64,000 nucleotides of DNA, taken from contig NZ_CP084956.1 in NCBI RefSeq assembly GCF_022788655.1, forward strand, positions 1 to 64,000, in the 5' to 3' direction. Numbering within the stretch: position 1 is the stretch's first letter; each line of letters opens with the position of its first letter. The notes beneath the pieces were generated by a model. The model saw nothing but the letters and a program-made list of their open reading frames with translations, was not told where the DNA came from and did no database searches. This DNA is from Sulfitobacter indolifex. GTDB taxonomy: Bacteria; Pseudomonadota; Alphaproteobacteria; Rhodobacterales; Rhodobacteraceae. Shown here piece after piece: positions 17,997 through 26,837 of the stretch. A program made the translations under genes and the position numbers.

Positions 17997-19249
17997 TAAA
18001 TCGTCAAGGCGGGTACGTAAGAGATGAGCAAAAGGACCACGATTGCCACACCGTAGAACGGCAGCAACCACTTCACGGTCTGGCCAATACTCGCACCCGA
18101 GATCGCCGAGGATATGAACAAAGTCGTGCCAACAGGCGGGGTGTAAAGACCGATCGCCAAGTTGACGACCATCATCAGACCAAGCTGCACAAGGTCCAGA
18201 CCGATCGCATTGCCGATCGTGACGAATAGTGGGCCGAGAAGAAGAACTGCGGCAGGCAGATCGAGAAACGCGCCAACGATCAGCATCACCACATTCAAGG
18301 CAAGGATAACCATCCAGGGTTCTGAGAAGGTCAGTTGTACCCATTCAGCAAGCTCCTGTGGGACTCGCTCGGCTGTCAGAACCCACTGGATCGTCGAGGA
18401 TGCCATGATGATGATCATGACTGCGCCGGTCATCAGCCCGGTGTCGACCGAAGCCTGCCAGATTCCGCGCCATGTGAGGTCGCGATAGACAAGACCGGAC
18501 ACCAGAAGTGCGTAGGCCACCGCCATGACGCTGACCTCGGTCGGCGTGGCGACGCCGAAGCGCAGGGTGCCGATCACGAAGATAGGCATAAGCAGCGCGG
18601 GGATCGCTGCGAAAATCTGCGACTTAAACGCCCGGAATCCGCCTTCGAGCGGCGAGCGCGGCAGGTTCTTTATTCCCGACACCACGGCGACTGCCGCGAA
18701 CATACCAACGCCGAGCATGACACCCGGCAGGATACCGGCGATGAACAGGTCAACGATTGAGACATTGGACACGAGGCCAAACAGGATCAGCGGAATAGAC
18801 GGCGGGATCAGGACCGACACGGTTGACGAGGCCGAGTTGATCGCGGCCGAAAACCCGGCCGGATAACCTTCTTTCTTCTGCACCGGGATCAGCGCATTAC
18901 CAAGCGCGGAGGCATCGGCCACCGCCGAGCCAGAGACGCCGCCGAACATCACCGAACCGATGATCGAGACCTGGCCCAGACCCCCTTTGAAATTGCCGAC
19001 AATCAGTCGTGCGATATTGACGAGATAGACGCCGAACTTGCCCGACATCATCAGGTTGCCAGCGAGGATAAAAAACGGGATCGCCAGCATCGGGAAGCTT
19101 TGTGTCGGCGTATAGAGTCGCTGTGCGATCACCGCCATCGGCTTGCCGTCGAGCCAGAGCGCAGCAGCGACCCCGCCCAGCATGGCATGGGCGACAGGGA
19201 CCGAAATTGCCAGCAGAATGAAGAAAATCCAGACGAGGGGAGCGGTCAT
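17993..19249 (-). CDS. dctM: TRAP transporter large permease (DctM)
   Basis: DctM is the 12-helix ion-coupled subunit of TRAP transporters. The 418 residues are hydrophobic throughout. They show the family features LAIPFFILAGNLM, the region around VSIIGSVMFGGVSGSAVADA, and FINSASSTVSVLIPPSIPLI-like segments. Length is normal. It lies last in the dctP-dctQ-dctM order, 12 bases after dctQ. The substrate cannot be read from this subunit, and the neighbours suggest a sugar or polyol acid. Confidence 0.95.
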   Translation of the reverse strand: MTAPLVWIFFILLAISVPVAHAMLGGVAAALWLDGKPMAVIAQRLYTPTQSFPMLAIPFFILAGNLMMSGKFGVYLVNIARLIVGNFKGGLGQVSIIGSVMFGGVSGSAVADASALGNALIPVQKKEGYPAGFSAAINSASSTVSVLIPPSIPLILFGLVSNVSIVDLFIAGILPGVMLGVGMFAAVAVVSGIKNLPRSPLEGGFRAFKSQIFAAIPALLMPIFVIGTLRFGVATPTEVSVMAVAYALLVSGLVYRDLTWRGIWQASVDTGLMTGAVMIIIMASSTIQWVLTAERVPQELAEWVQLTFSEPWMVILALNVVMLIVGAFLDLPAAVLLLGPLFVTIGNAIGLDLVQLGLMMVVNLAIGLYTPPVGTTLFISSAISGASIGQTVKWLLPFYGVAIVVLLLISYVPALTIY

Positions 19250-19261
19250 GATGGTCTCCTT

Positions 19262-19837
19262 TCAGCTCAGGCTTGCGTGTTGGGGATCGTGATTGGCAAC
19301 ATCTTCGCCGGACAGCGCCCTAAAGAGGTTAAGCGCGGCAATGAGCGCCATGGCCGCGAAAGCGTAGACAAGACTCGAATACCCCCACACCTGCTTTATG
19401 CCGAGGGTCGACAGGGTCTGGAACTGCGAGGCCTTCAGGATTGGCTGGCTACTCCAGAGAACACTGATGGCAATGATCAGGATAATCGCTTGGATGATCA
19501 GATTGAGCCCGAGAAGCGCCCGGCCTTTCAGCAGATCAGAAAGCAGCGTGATCGCAATATTGCGCCCGCGCGCTGAAGCAATCACGAGCCCACCAGCCAC
19601 CAACCAAGGCAGCAGGATCGCATGTATTTCAGAAGCCCATGGGATGCCGGAGCCAAGAGCGTAGCGTAGGATCACATTGACGAGAAGTGCTACGAACATT
19701 GACGCGAGACAGGCTGCCACGATGATCCGGCCGCTCCAGTCCAGTACGTTAGTAGCCCCGCGAGCCAGGCTGAGGAAGGGGCTGTTCTGCCCCTTCCCGC
19801 CATTCTCCGGGGACTTGCGGTCCCCGGCGGACATCAC
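19262..19837 (-). CDS. dctQ: TRAP transporter small permease (DctQ)
   Basis: DctQ is the four-helix small membrane subunit that pairs with DctM. The 191 residues carry four hydrophobic segments, with the typical IPWASEIHAILLPWLVAGG between the second and third. Its start overlaps the end of dctP by four bases, so the genes are coupled. Confidence 0.93.
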   Translation of the reverse strand: MMSAGDRKSPENGGKGQNSPFLSLARGATNVLDWSGRIIVAACLASMFVALLVNVILRYALGSGIPWASEIHAILLPWLVAGGLVIASARGRNIAITLLSDLLKGRALLGLNLIIQAIILIIAISVLWSSQPILKASQFQTLSTLGIKQVWGYSSLVYAFAAMALIAALNLFRALSGEDVANHDPQHASLS

Positions 19838-20799
19838 AGGCCCGCCGCTTCGCGTAGTGCCGCAACGAGCTCAGGGTACTGCTCCGCGTACTGGTCGTAG
19901 ACGGACTGCGTTGCTTCTTGATATGCCGCCTTGTCGGCTTCGGCGAAGATCGCGCCTTCGGCTTCCATCGTCGGCCGAAGCTCCTCGTCAGAGGCCAGTA
20001 CCAGATTTCGTTGAAGCTCGCCAGCTTCGGCCACGGCGTCGGTGACACAGGTTTGCGTCGCCTCGTCAAGGCCCGACCACCAAGCCAGACCCGCGACGAC
20101 CGGCGTGGATTCGTACTTGTGGCCGGTCAGCGTGACGTAGGGGGTAATTTCGTGCAGGTTGGCCGAGTAGATGTTCACAAGCGGGTTTTCCTGCCCGTCA
20201 AAGACGCCGGATTGCAGCGCGGTCGGCAGTTCTGACCATGCCAGAGGAGCTGGAGATGCACCCAGAGCCTCGAAGATGTCGACCGTCATCTGATCGGGGG
20301 GGGTGCGGATCTGCATGCCCGACAGATCAGCAGGGGTTGGAACGCCCTTCTCAGTATGAGTGACGTTCCGGATGCCGTTGTCCCAGAAACCCAAAACCTT
20401 GAGGCCTGCGTTGTTGGCGCGTGCGTCGATCATATCACCGACCTCCCCGTCAAGCACGGCCCAAGCGGTCGGCAGATCCTTGAACAGGAAGGGCAACCCC
20501 AAGAGGCCCACTTCAGGTACGATCTGGCTCATTGCGCCTTGGCTATTCGCAGTGATGTTGATGACACCTGCCGTGGCAGAGGTTAGCATCTCGGAGTCGT
20601 CACCCATCGTAGCAGAGGCTGCCACGTTCACGGTGTGCTCGCCGCCCGTGCACGCGGTGAAAAGTTCGGCGAACTTCTCTGCTGCGACATAGCGCGGATT
20701 GCCTGGGTTGGAGCCGTGGGCGAAGATGATCTCGTCCGCTTGTGCGGTGCCCGCGATTATGGTCGTGGTGGCCAGAACGGCCATTAGTGTTGTCTTCAT
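19834..20799 (-). CDS. dctP: TRAP transporter solute-binding protein (DctP)
   Basis: This periplasmic receptor delivers a carboxylate-type solute to DctQM. The 321 residues begin with a signal peptide (MKTTLMAVLATTTIIAGTAQA). They show the family segments GMQIRTPPDQMTVDIFEALG and PTALQSGVFDGQENPLVNI. The arginine of MQIRTPP normally binds the substrate carboxylate. It leads the transport operon, while SDR and transketolase genes lie upstream on the same strand. The ligand is not predictable here. Confidence 0.94.
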   Translation of the reverse strand: MKTTLMAVLATTTIIAGTAQADEIIFAHGSNPGNPRYVAAEKFAELFTACTGGEHTVNVAASATMGDDSEMLTSATAGVINITANSQGAMSQIVPEVGLLGLPFLFKDLPTAWAVLDGEVGDMIDARANNAGLKVLGFWDNGIRNVTHTEKGVPTPADLSGMQIRTPPDQMTVDIFEALGASPAPLAWSELPTALQSGVFDGQENPLVNIYSANLHEITPYVTLTGHKYESTPVVAGLAWWSGLDEATQTCVTDAVAEAGELQRNLVLASDEELRPTMEAEGAIFAEADKAAYQEATQSVYDQYAEQYPELVAALREAAGL

Positions 20800-20872
20800 T
20801 GTAGGTTCCTCCCTTTGAGAAGACTTCAGGTTTTGGCGCCATTCCTCATGACGCCGGCTTTTAGCTCGGGGA

Positions 20873-21625
20873 TCAGTGGATCAAAGAGCCTCCGTTGACG
20901 TCGACCTCAGTGCCTGTGCAGTAGGCGGAAAGGTCGGACGCAAGAAACAAGGCGCAGCCGGCGACGTCTGACGCCGCTCCGGCTCGGCCCATGGGAATGC
21001 CGTCCAGCACCATCTGTTGCTGATCAGCGGTCAGCTTACCTGCTGTGATGTCAGTGGCGATGAAGCCGGGACAGATGGCATTCACGCGCACGTTGTCGGG
21101 GGCCAGCTCACGCGCCATTGCCTTGGTCAGACCAAGGACACCGGCTTTGGCTGCGGAATAATGCGGCCCGCCAAAAATACCGCCGCCGCGCTGCGCAGAG
21201 ACGGACGACAGGTTGACGATGGAGCCGGATTTCTGCGCTATCATCCCGGGGATGACGGCCTGGCTCACATAAAGCGTGCCGCGCAGGTTCACGTCTGTCA
21301 CCGCGTCATAGTTCTGCGGCTCGATCTCCATGATCTTGAGTGGCTGGGTGATCCCGGCGTTGTTGACCAGAATGTCAATCCGGCCCCAGCTGTCCATCAG
21401 CGTCTGGATTGCCGCATTGCAGGCATCTTTGTCAGTGACGTTACAGGCGAGACCGACATGACCCTTACCGAGGTCCGCCGCTGCGGCCTTTGCCGCGTCA
21501 GCGTCGAGATCAAGAATGGCAATTGTTGCGCCGTGTTCGGCGAACATTTGCGCTGTCGCCTTGCCGAGACCTCGGGCCGAGGCCGCGCCGGTCACAATGG
21601 CGTACTTGTTCTTCAGAAGCCCCAT
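20873..21625 (-). CDS. Short-chain dehydrogenase/reductase
   Basis: This is a 250-residue NAD(P)-dependent oxidoreductase. The cofactor motif is TGAASARGLGKA, one residue longer than the usual TGxxxGxG. NNAG, the catalytic serine region (LSSVSAQRGG) and YSAAK follow. The acidic end of beta-2 (ILDLDAD) favours NAD over NADP. It lies between the transketolase pair and the TRAP genes. It probably oxidises the imported sugar or polyol to a ketose for the transketolase. The substrate is inferred from context. Confidence 0.92.
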   Translation of the reverse strand: MGLLKNKYAIVTGAASARGLGKATAQMFAEHGATIAILDLDADAAKAAAADLGKGHVGLACNVTDKDACNAAIQTLMDSWGRIDILVNNAGITQPLKIMEIEPQNYDAVTDVNLRGTLYVSQAVIPGMIAQKSGSIVNLSSVSAQRGGGIFGGPHYSAAKAGVLGLTKAMARELAPDNVRVNAICPGFIATDITAGKLTADQQQMVLDGIPMGRAGAASDVAGCALFLASDLSAYCTGTEVDVNGGSLIH

Positions 21626-21674
21626 AGCCTCTCTCCTCCCTTAAATTGTGTTGGACTGACTAAACCCTAATTCG

Positions 21675-22718
21675 TCATAGCCAATCTTTGATCTTCGCCG
21701 CGATCTGGCTGACTGTCATGCCGTACATCTCGTGCAAAGTCGGCAAAGCGCCCGCTTCAAGGAACTCGTCTGGAAGACCAATCATTCGGAACGTCGGGGT
21801 TACTCCGTTCGTCAGCAGGGTCCGCGCAACCGCCTCACCAAGCCCGCCAACAACGGTGTGGTTTTCGGCCGTAACGACCAGACGACCGCCCTTCTGCGCT
21901 TCCGCAAGGATTGTCTGGGTATCCAGCGGCTTAATCGTCGGGACATGCAGCACGGCAGCCTCTACCCCATCCGCCTCAAGTTGGACGGCGGCGTCCAGCG
22001 CACGCATGGTCATGAAACCTGTCGAGATGATTAAGGCATCCTTCCCGTCGCGTATGATCTGCGCTTTGCCCAGCTCGAACTTGTAGTCTGGTTTGTGGCG
22101 AGTCAGAACGCTCGGAACCTTGCCCCGTGGCAGTCGCGAATAAACTGGACCGTTATGCGCAGCAATCTGCGGCACCATGCCTGCGATATCGTCAGCATCA
22201 CACGGGTCAATGATCGTCATGTTCGGCAGGCCCCGAAAAATCGCCAGGTCCTCTGTCGCCTGGTGGCTGGGACCGTAGCCAGTGGTGAGTCCTGGAAGGG
22301 CGCAAATGATCTTGACCGGCAGGTTTTCTTCGGCAATCGCCATTGCAATGAAGTCATAAGCGCGCCGCGAGGCGAAGACAGCATAAGTCGTGGCAAAGGG
22401 ATTAAAACCTTCCCGTGCCAGCCCGGCGGCGGCCGACATCAACAACTGTTCCGCCATACCCATTTGGTAGAACCGGTCCGGCATCGCTTTGGCGAAGATA
22501 TGCAGATCTGTGTATTTGGCGAGATCGGCGGACAGACCGACAATCTTGTCGTCTTTCCGGGCGGCCTCGACCAGGGCAAGGCCGAAAGGCGCCGCCACCG
22601 TGTCATAGCCCTCTGCCGCCAAGGAGGCGATCATCGCGGTCGTTGCAACCTTCTGACCGTCCGGGCCCAGCCGGACCGTGCGCGGCTCGTATTTGCGCTT
22701 CATCGAGGCGAGGGTCAT
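21675..22718 (-). CDS. Transketolase C-terminal subunit
   Basis: This 347-residue protein carries the pyrimidine-binding and C-terminal domains of a split transketolase. Hallmarks are FYQMGMAEQLLMSAAAGLA, with the glutamate that activates thiamine diphosphate, and YGPSHQATEDLAIFRGLP. The ATG at 22718 overlaps the stop of the N-terminal subunit gene (ATGA). An upstream open frame to 22826 runs inside that gene and is not used. Together the two subunits transfer two-carbon ketol units. Confidence 0.93.
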   Translation of the reverse strand: MTLASMKRKYEPRTVRLGPDGQKVATTAMIASLAAEGYDTVAAPFGLALVEAARKDDKIVGLSADLAKYTDLHIFAKAMPDRFYQMGMAEQLLMSAAAGLAREGFNPFATTYAVFASRRAYDFIAMAIAEENLPVKIICALPGLTTGYGPSHQATEDLAIFRGLPNMTIIDPCDADDIAGMVPQIAAHNGPVYSRLPRGKVPSVLTRHKPDYKFELGKAQIIRDGKDALIISTGFMTMRALDAAVQLEADGVEAAVLHVPTIKPLDTQTILAEAQKGGRLVVTAENHTVVGGLGEAVARTLLTNGVTPTFRMIGLPDEFLEAGALPTLHEMYGMTVSQIAAKIKDWL

Positions 22719-23566
22719 TGCGGCTTTCCTTCTTCCAGCTTGGCCAGGGCTTTGGACCATTCGTCGGCTTCCACGCGCACGAAGTGGGTGATTTCGCGGC
22801 TTTCCAGGAAATCTACGCCCTTGCACATGCGTGTGTCGAAAATGATGACACGCGGTCCGGCATGGTCGGTGTTGCGTGCCTCATCGAATGCGGTCACGAC
22901 GGCATCAAGATCGTTTCCATCCACCCGCTGCGCGTGCCAGCCGAAGGCGGCCCATTTTTTCTCTTCATCCCCTTGCGCCAGCGCCGCGCGCGTCGGCCCG
23001 TCAGCCTGCTGATTGTTGAAATCGACCAGACAAATCAGGTTGTCGAGCTTCCACTGAACGGCAGACATGACCGCTTCCCAGGTCGATCCTTCACCCAGTT
23101 CGCCGTCCGACATGAGGTTGTAGACGAAGGCGGGGCTTTCCTTGCGCTTTAGGCCAAGAGCCGCGCCGACAGCGATGCCCAGACCGTGACCCAACGATCC
23201 ACCGGTAATTTCCATACCGGGCGTGTAGGACGCCATGCCAGACATGGGCATCCGGCTATCGTCCATACCATAGGTTTCAAGCTCGTCCTCCGGCAAGATT
23301 CCTGCCTCCATCAACACCGAATAAAGCGCGATGGCATAGTGACCGATAGAGAGGTAAAAGCGATCCCGACCTTCCCATTCAGGGTCTTCTGGCCGGTATT
23401 CGAGTGCATGGAAATACGACGCGGCAAGTACGTCCGCCACGCCGAGAGCCTGGCCGATATAGCCTTGTCCCTGAACCTCGCCCATCAAGAGCGCTTTGCG
23501 CCGGATGTTCCACGCGCGTCGCTCGAGCGAGACGTTGGATTCAGAATGTCGACGGACTGTTTCCAT
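22715..23566 (-). CDS. Transketolase N-terminal subunit
   Basis: This 283-residue subunit binds the diphosphate of thiamine diphosphate. It shows FYLSIGHYAIALYSVL, MEITGGSLGHGLGIAVGAAL and the motif SDGELGEGSTWEA...NLICLVDFNNQQ. The ATG at 23566 follows a strong ribosome site (AAAGGGAGG). It is the first gene of the run transketolase N, transketolase C, SDR, dctP, dctQ and dctM, which reads as one catabolic operon. Split transketolases of this kind occur in dedicated sugar-degradation clusters. Confidence 0.93.
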   Translation of the reverse strand: METVRRHSESNVSLERRAWNIRRKALLMGEVQGQGYIGQALGVADVLAASYFHALEYRPEDPEWEGRDRFYLSIGHYAIALYSVLMEAGILPEDELETYGMDDSRMPMSGMASYTPGMEITGGSLGHGLGIAVGAALGLKRKESPAFVYNLMSDGELGEGSTWEAVMSAVQWKLDNLICLVDFNNQQADGPTRAALAQGDEEKKWAAFGWHAQRVDGNDLDAVVTAFDEARNTDHAGPRVIIFDTRMCKGVDFLESREITHFVRVEADEWSKALAKLEEGKPQ

Positions 23567-23950
23567 GATTTCCTCCCTTTGCCCAGTTGGGCGTCGGAGG
23601 AATTGATAGCAGAGCACACTTCACCGGTCTTTTATCTAAATTTACAGACTTTGTTAGCTCAGCTTAAATGATTTTCATAATCTACGGAACGACTACAGCC
23701 AGACCGGCCGCTCTCAAATCAGGTCGTTGGCATCGGCCAAGTTTGGCCGCTGCAATGTCTGTCTGACACGGATTGTACCAGTTCGCGCCCGACGCAGCAT
23801 TGGTCAAAATGCGCTCTTTGCTGCCGAATGCGTCTGCGGCGTGTCCCAAAAAACAGGCGACCTGACAACGGCCATTCAAACTGCCTGTAAAATTTAGGTG
23901 TCAGCGCGGTGCTGATGTCTGGGTTTGGCGGGAGGATTGGAGGGCGTAAT
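23567..23950. other. Gap with operon promoter region and repeat remnants
   Basis: The left part must hold the promoter of the transketolase-TRAP operon. A 25-bp stretch at 23794-23818 matches 7026-7050 at 22 of 25 bases and belongs to a degenerate intergenic repeat family. No gene is seen. Confidence 0.45.
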
Positions 23951-24583
23951 ATGCCAAGAGTCCAACTTCCCGCTGTCACCCCGAAACGAAGACCCTGGAA
24001 CAAGGGCCGGATCATCGGCCAGAAACGACCACTGTTGCCGAAACAGGTCTGGGCGATCCGCGCGCGGCTCGAACTGTCGGGCAACCTGCGCGATCTTGCG
24101 CTTTTCAACGTGGCCATCGACAGCAAACTGCGAGGATGCGATCTGGTGAAACTGGCGGTTGCTGATCTGGTCAAAGATGACCGCGTGCGGGAGCGAGTCT
24201 CTGTGATCCAGAGCAAAACCAAGCGGCCCGTTCAATTCGAACTGACGGAAAACACGCGCCAAACTGTCCTGGCTTGGGTCAAGTCGCCCGAGATGTTTGC
24301 GTGCCGGTACATGTTCCCGAGTCGGTTCCATGACCGCCCACACATCTCGACGCGCCAGTACGGTCGGCTCGTCCGCGACTGGGTGACCGCGATTGGTTTA
24401 GAACCGAGCGGGTATGGCACCCATTCGCTTCGTCGGACGAAAGCGGCCGAAATTTACCGAAAGACTGGCAATCTTCGCGCAGTTCAGCTGCTCCTTGGTC
24501 ACACCAAAGTGGACAGCACTGTGCGCTACCTTGGCGTTGAGCTGGAAGACGCTCTGAGCATCGCCGAGCAGATCGACATTTGA
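23951..24583 (+). CDS. Tyrosine recombinase / phage-type integrase
   Basis: This 210-residue protein has the catalytic domain of tyrosine recombinases: an arginine in SKLRGCDLVKL, HSLRRTKAA (H-x-x-R) and LLGHTKVDSTVRYLG, with the second histidine and the nucleophilic tyrosine. It lacks the usual long N-terminal core-binding domain, like the short recombinases common in proteobacterial genomes. It lies in the cargo zone and could have mediated insertions there. I see no clear att repeats. Confidence 0.9.
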   Translation: MPRVQLPAVTPKRRPWNKGRIIGQKRPLLPKQVWAIRARLELSGNLRDLALFNVAIDSKLRGCDLVKLAVADLVKDDRVRERVSVIQSKTKRPVQFELTENTRQTVLAWVKSPEMFACRYMFPSRFHDRPHISTRQYGRLVRDWVTAIGLEPSGYGTHSLRRTKAAEIYRKTGNLRAVQLLLGHTKVDSTVRYLGVELEDALSIAEQIDI

Positions 24584-24898
24584 GCCACGTTGGCGGACGG
24601 CATGTGCCGTTCGCCAATCCAGACCGGACTTGCGTACGCGGCGCAGCGGTGGTTCTGATTGAGCCCTCTTTGCCGAATTTCTGCGATGCAGCTAAAGTCT
24701 GCTATCCCGGTGGAGGCAAAAACGTTCAACAACCACTTGGGTTTTGAACGGGGTTTAAGGCAGCATCGAACGAGGAGTTTCGTGGTTGTGCCAAAAAGGA
24801 GGGTTTTTGGAACAAGGCAGAATTTAAATCTACTTGAAGAGAAACAGTGCATCGACCATCAGTGATCAGAGCACGTCAACGACATGGAAGTTTAAGGA
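24584..24898. other. Non-coding gap
   Basis: These 315 bases between the recombinase and the membrane protein hold no gene or strong repeat that I can see. Confidence 0.4.
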
Positions 24899-25717
24899 AT
24901 GATGAGCGCCGATGTCCGCAGGAATGCGAAGATCCCTGCAGCAATATTTACGGTAGTTGCCCTTTTTGTCGGGCTTGCACTTTTAGCGTTGCAGATGATC
25001 CTACGGATGGAGTTGATGGCCCCTGGGCTTCAGTATATTTGCGCTGAGGGCCAGTTAACATTTTGCTTTGCAAATGTTGATCAAGCCAGCGCGATTTCGC
25101 GCGCCCCTTTGGCATTCCTAGTTTACTTGGCTCTGATTCCCGCATTCCTCGCAGTGCTTGTGATGCGCCTACAAAAAACCATGCCACTTCATTTCAAGGC
25201 ATGGGTCGTTGCGGCGATGTGGCTAGCTCTTGCATGTTACCTCGCCGTTCCAATCACCAGTATAAATTTCCCCTCATCGTTATCGGGTCCTGTCGCGCCA
25301 GATGGCTGGACGCTTTATCCACCTTTGTCGTCATCCTCCTCGTCTTATCAAATTGATGCGATCCTTAATTCGCTACAAATGAACAAGGTGGTAGTTGCGA
25401 TACTCTTAGCCCTAAGCCTGTTCGGTTTTACAATTGCCGGATTTAATCGACTGCGCTCCACCTTTTCAAAGGTCGTGCGAATAGGTTTCGCCACTTTGAT
25501 GATCTGGATGACCTGGATGCTCATCTCACGGCTAAGCTATTTTCTGGGATTCATAAGTATGGATCGGAATTTTGGGACCGTATTTTTTGACCCCGCCTTG
25601 CAGCCGGACAAAGACTTTCCGACACGTTTTTTAGAACTTTTGGACGGCCCAGAAATATGGTACATAGCGCCGGCACTCTGTTGTTTGGTTCTTTGGTTTT
25701 TAGCTAGACGAACATAG
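24899..25717 (+). CDS. Membrane protein with a cytochrome-oxidase-I-like motif
   Basis: This 272-residue protein has about five hydrophobic helices (roughly residues 13-36, 68-88, 100-120, 165-182 and 195-215, and a short one at the end). Between the third and fourth helices it reads APDGWTLYPPLSS. That resembles the GWTVYPPLS loop of haem-copper oxidase subunit I, followed by a D-A-I-x-x-S-L helix as in oxidases. No haem or copper histidines stand out, and it is half the length of the oxidase subunit. The function is unknown, and the kinship is a hypothesis. Its base composition is AT-richer than its neighbours. Confidence 0.65.
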   Translation: MMSADVRRNAKIPAAIFTVVALFVGLALLALQMILRMELMAPGLQYICAEGQLTFCFANVDQASAISRAPLAFLVYLALIPAFLAVLVMRLQKTMPLHFKAWVVAAMWLALACYLAVPITSINFPSSLSGPVAPDGWTLYPPLSSSSSSYQIDAILNSLQMNKVVVAILLALSLFGFTIAGFNRLRSTFSKVVRIGFATLMIWMTWMLISRLSYFLGFISMDRNFGTVFFDPALQPDKDFPTRFLELLDGPEIWYIAPALCCLVLWFLARRT

Positions 25718-25721
25718 CCTT

Positions 25722-25747
25722 CCAAAAAGGACCGTTTGTTGAACGGT
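25722..25747 (-). terminator. Terminator of the virB operon
   Basis: On the minus strand ACCGTT and AACGGT form a stem with a five-base loop (25731-25747), followed by CCTTTTTGG. It lies about 110 bases beyond the virB11 stop and next to the convergent membrane-protein gene. Confidence 0.6.
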
Positions 25748-25856
25748 TCGCTGGACAGGACATTCGCGCACGTGCAGCGAAGGTCTGAAATGTCCCGCGT
25801 AGTGTAAGTTGATACGGTGCGCAGCGAATGGCCGCAATCGTCGCGCTTTATTGAGC

Positions 25857-26837
25857 CTAGTTGGGCAAATAGAACTCAGCGATTCCACGTTTCCCGTCCA
25901 TTCGACCCAATTGGACGATAACATCGATCGACTTCTGAATGTACTTCCGCACCTCAGCGAAGGTGAGCGGCGTGCCCGCTTGTAAGACCATTATGGCTAA
26001 CCGATCGATTGCCAGCTCAGCTGTTTCCGCATGGATGGTTGAGACTGACCCACCATGTCCGGTGTTGATCGCTTCGAGGTAAGTTAAGGCTTCGTCCCCG
26101 CGCAGTTCCCCAACGATGATACGGTCCGGGCGCATCCGCAAAGACGCCTGCAGAAGCGCGTGAGCGCTTCTCTGTGATCCAGTGCTGCGACTTGCCAGCA
26201 GGGCTACGGTGTTGGGTTGGCTAGGGAACAGTTCAAACGCATCTTCAATCGTGATCAGCCGTTCGCCATCATCGACATGAGTAAGAAGATGTCGGGCAAA
26301 GGTGGTCTTGCCAGTCGATGTGCCACCACTGATCAATATATTGAGCCTTTGATGTACCAAGGCCTCTAACGCGGCTTCGAGGTTTTCTTCAGCTTGGCTG
26401 GCAATGTCTTTCATCTTTTCAGCTCTCAGTTGGTCGAGCGAGACAGCTTTGCCAAAAAGATAGGATGGTTTGTACCCCTGCACGCCCGCTGTAGCGAACA
26501 GACGGATAGTGATCGAGGCACCCTGTTCAATGGCAGGTGGAACCGCGACCTGAACTCTCAGAGGTCGGCCTGCATATTCAACTTTGCCAGACACCAGCGG
26601 GTTTTTCTCTGATACGCGGGCATTGGCATCACCGACGATTGTCTGCGCCATATTGAATGCCGTGCTACGGTCAACTGTCTGACCTTCATGACGCATTGCC
26701 GCGTCACCTGCGGCTTCGACCCAGACTTTTCCATCAGGGTTGATTGCGATTTCGACGACATCGTCGCGCAGCAGCAAATCGCGAAACGGCTCAAGATATC
26801 GCTCTAAGTAGGACGCAGGCAGCGGGGGTTGGCTCAA
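25857..26837 (-). CDS. virB11: VirB11 secretion ATPase (first T4SS)
   Basis: VirB11 is the hexameric cytoplasmic ATPase that powers pilus assembly and DNA transfer. The 326 residues have the N-terminal domain and the P-loop SGGTSTGKTTFAR. The Asp box LITIEDAFEL and the His box TGHGGSVSTIHAE follow. The start is a TTG that overlaps the virB10 stop as TTGA. A very similar second copy lies at 61634-62629. The differences are scattered, so the copies diverged before they met on this plasmid. Confidence 0.96.
   Translation of the reverse strand: MSQPPLPASYLERYLEPFRDLLLRDDVVEIAINPDGKVWVEAAGDAAMRHEGQTVDRSTAFNMAQTIVGDANARVSEKNPLVSGKVEYAGRPLRVQVAVPPAIEQGASITIRLFATAGVQGYKPSYLFGKAVSLDQLRAEKMKDIASQAEENLEAALEALVHQRLNILISGGTSTGKTTFARHLLTHVDDGERLITIEDAFELFPSQPNTVALLASRSTGSQRSAHALLQASLRMRPDRIIVGELRGDEALTYLEAINTGHGGSVSTIHAETAELAIDRLAIMVLQAGTPLTFAEVRKYIQKSIDVIVQLGRMDGKRGIAEFYLPN

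Noticed and set aside
22095..23012. 305-codon plus-strand frame
   Set aside because: It is antisense to both transketolase genes, which have strong motifs and coupled starts.
23951..24583. Integron integrase with an attI/attC array
   Set aside because: The recombinase lacks the extra integron-integrase domain as far as I can see, and no cassette-like repeats lie nearby.
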